DNA of 64,000 nt from Pseudomonas fluorescens (GTDB lineage Bacteria > Pseudomonadota > Gammaproteobacteria > Pseudomonadales > Pseudomonadaceae). Made by a program: the position numbers and the translations under genes. The stretch covers positions 62,001 to 126,000 of the forward strand of contig NZ_CABVHQ010000001.1 in assembly GCF_902497895.1 (NCBI RefSeq), written 5' to 3'. The notes below the pieces were generated by a model that made no database searches, was not told where the DNA came from, and was given only the letters and a program-made list of their open reading frames with translations. Positions 63,924-64,000 of the stretch are shown piece after piece. Position 1 is the stretch's first letter; every line of letters starts with the position of its first letter.

Positions 63924-64000
63924 TTGGCCAAGATTCTCGTGGTTACATCCGGCAAGGGTGGTGTGGGTAAGACCACCACCAGCGCCGCTATCGGTACCGG
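63924..64000 (+). CDS. minD: septum site-determining ATPase MinD, N-terminal part
   Basis: Only 25 codons are visible. The start is TTG at 63924 after an AGGGGTG site. The sequence AKILVVTSGKGGVGKTTTSA has the deviant Walker A motif KGGVGKT of MinD. It binds MinC and the membrane and oscillates with MinE; minE should follow outside the window. Confidence 0.95.
   Translation, partial: MAKILVVTSGKGGVGKTTTSAAIGT

Overview
The window is chromosomal DNA of a fluorescent Pseudomonas (P. fluorescens-like). The evidence is the serC-pheA-hisC-tyrA/aroA-cmk-rpsA supraoperon with a fused TyrA-AroA, the ubiG-mupP-yciK order, the MTA-deaminase plus MtnA pair, the PuuD-type urate pathway, and many REP/REPIN repeats of the kind common in this group. 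No rRNA, tRNA, CRISPR array, insertion sequence or prophage was recognised.

Layout. (1) 1-17.1 kb, minus strand: an O-antigen locus beside ihfB. In transcription order it holds rmlBDA (dTDP-L-rhamnose, first three steps seen), wzz, an RfaH-type antiterminator, wecB and wecC (UDP-ManNAcA), a Wzx flippase, an amidotransferase triad (WbpG-like, HisH-like, HisF-like), a GT2 glycosyltransferase, a two-domain oxidoreductase, a heparinase-fold protein and the start of a GT4 glycosyltransferase. A perfect 12-nt ops element lies between rfaH and wecB. The part from about 4.3 to 9.1 kb looks AT-rich, which suggests acquired DNA. (2) 17.3-31.2 kb, minus strand: core genes lapA-like, ihfB, a small lipoprotein gene broken by an in-frame stop, rpsA, cmk, tyrA/aroA, hisC, pheA, serC, gyrA and mtnA. 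(3) 31.3-36.2 kb, plus strand: mtaD, ubiG, mupP, yciK and a GGDEF protein. (4) 36.4-44.4 kb, minus strand: a TenA/heme-oxygenase-fold protein, a membrane GGDEF-EAL protein, an ABC exporter, a DsbA-family protein, trhO, bolA and a DUF2059 protein. (5) 44.6-50.2 kb: fumC, prmB (minus), an isochorismatase-fold protein, a small membrane protein, an Smr protein, folE and a glutaredoxin-like protein. (6) 50.6-60.6 kb: an NCS2 purine-type permease, a LysE exporter, the urate-to-glyoxylate pathway (hiuH minus; puuE-uraD-alc-allA-puuD plus) and two tandem Tsx/OmpK-type porins. (7) 60.7-64 kb: a patatin-like protein (minus), an LpxL-like acyltransferase (minus), minC and the start of minD.

How the genes work together. 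The O-antigen locus carries its own antiterminator and an ops recruitment site just after it, so RfaH probably acts on its own operon. The purine block covers uptake and every step from urate to glyoxylate. TTGTATACAA-type palindromes stand before the permease and in the hiuH/puuE divergent region, which suggests one shared, GntR-like regulator encoded elsewhere. Start codons were revised inward where Shine-Dalgarno sites and family N-termini favoured it.
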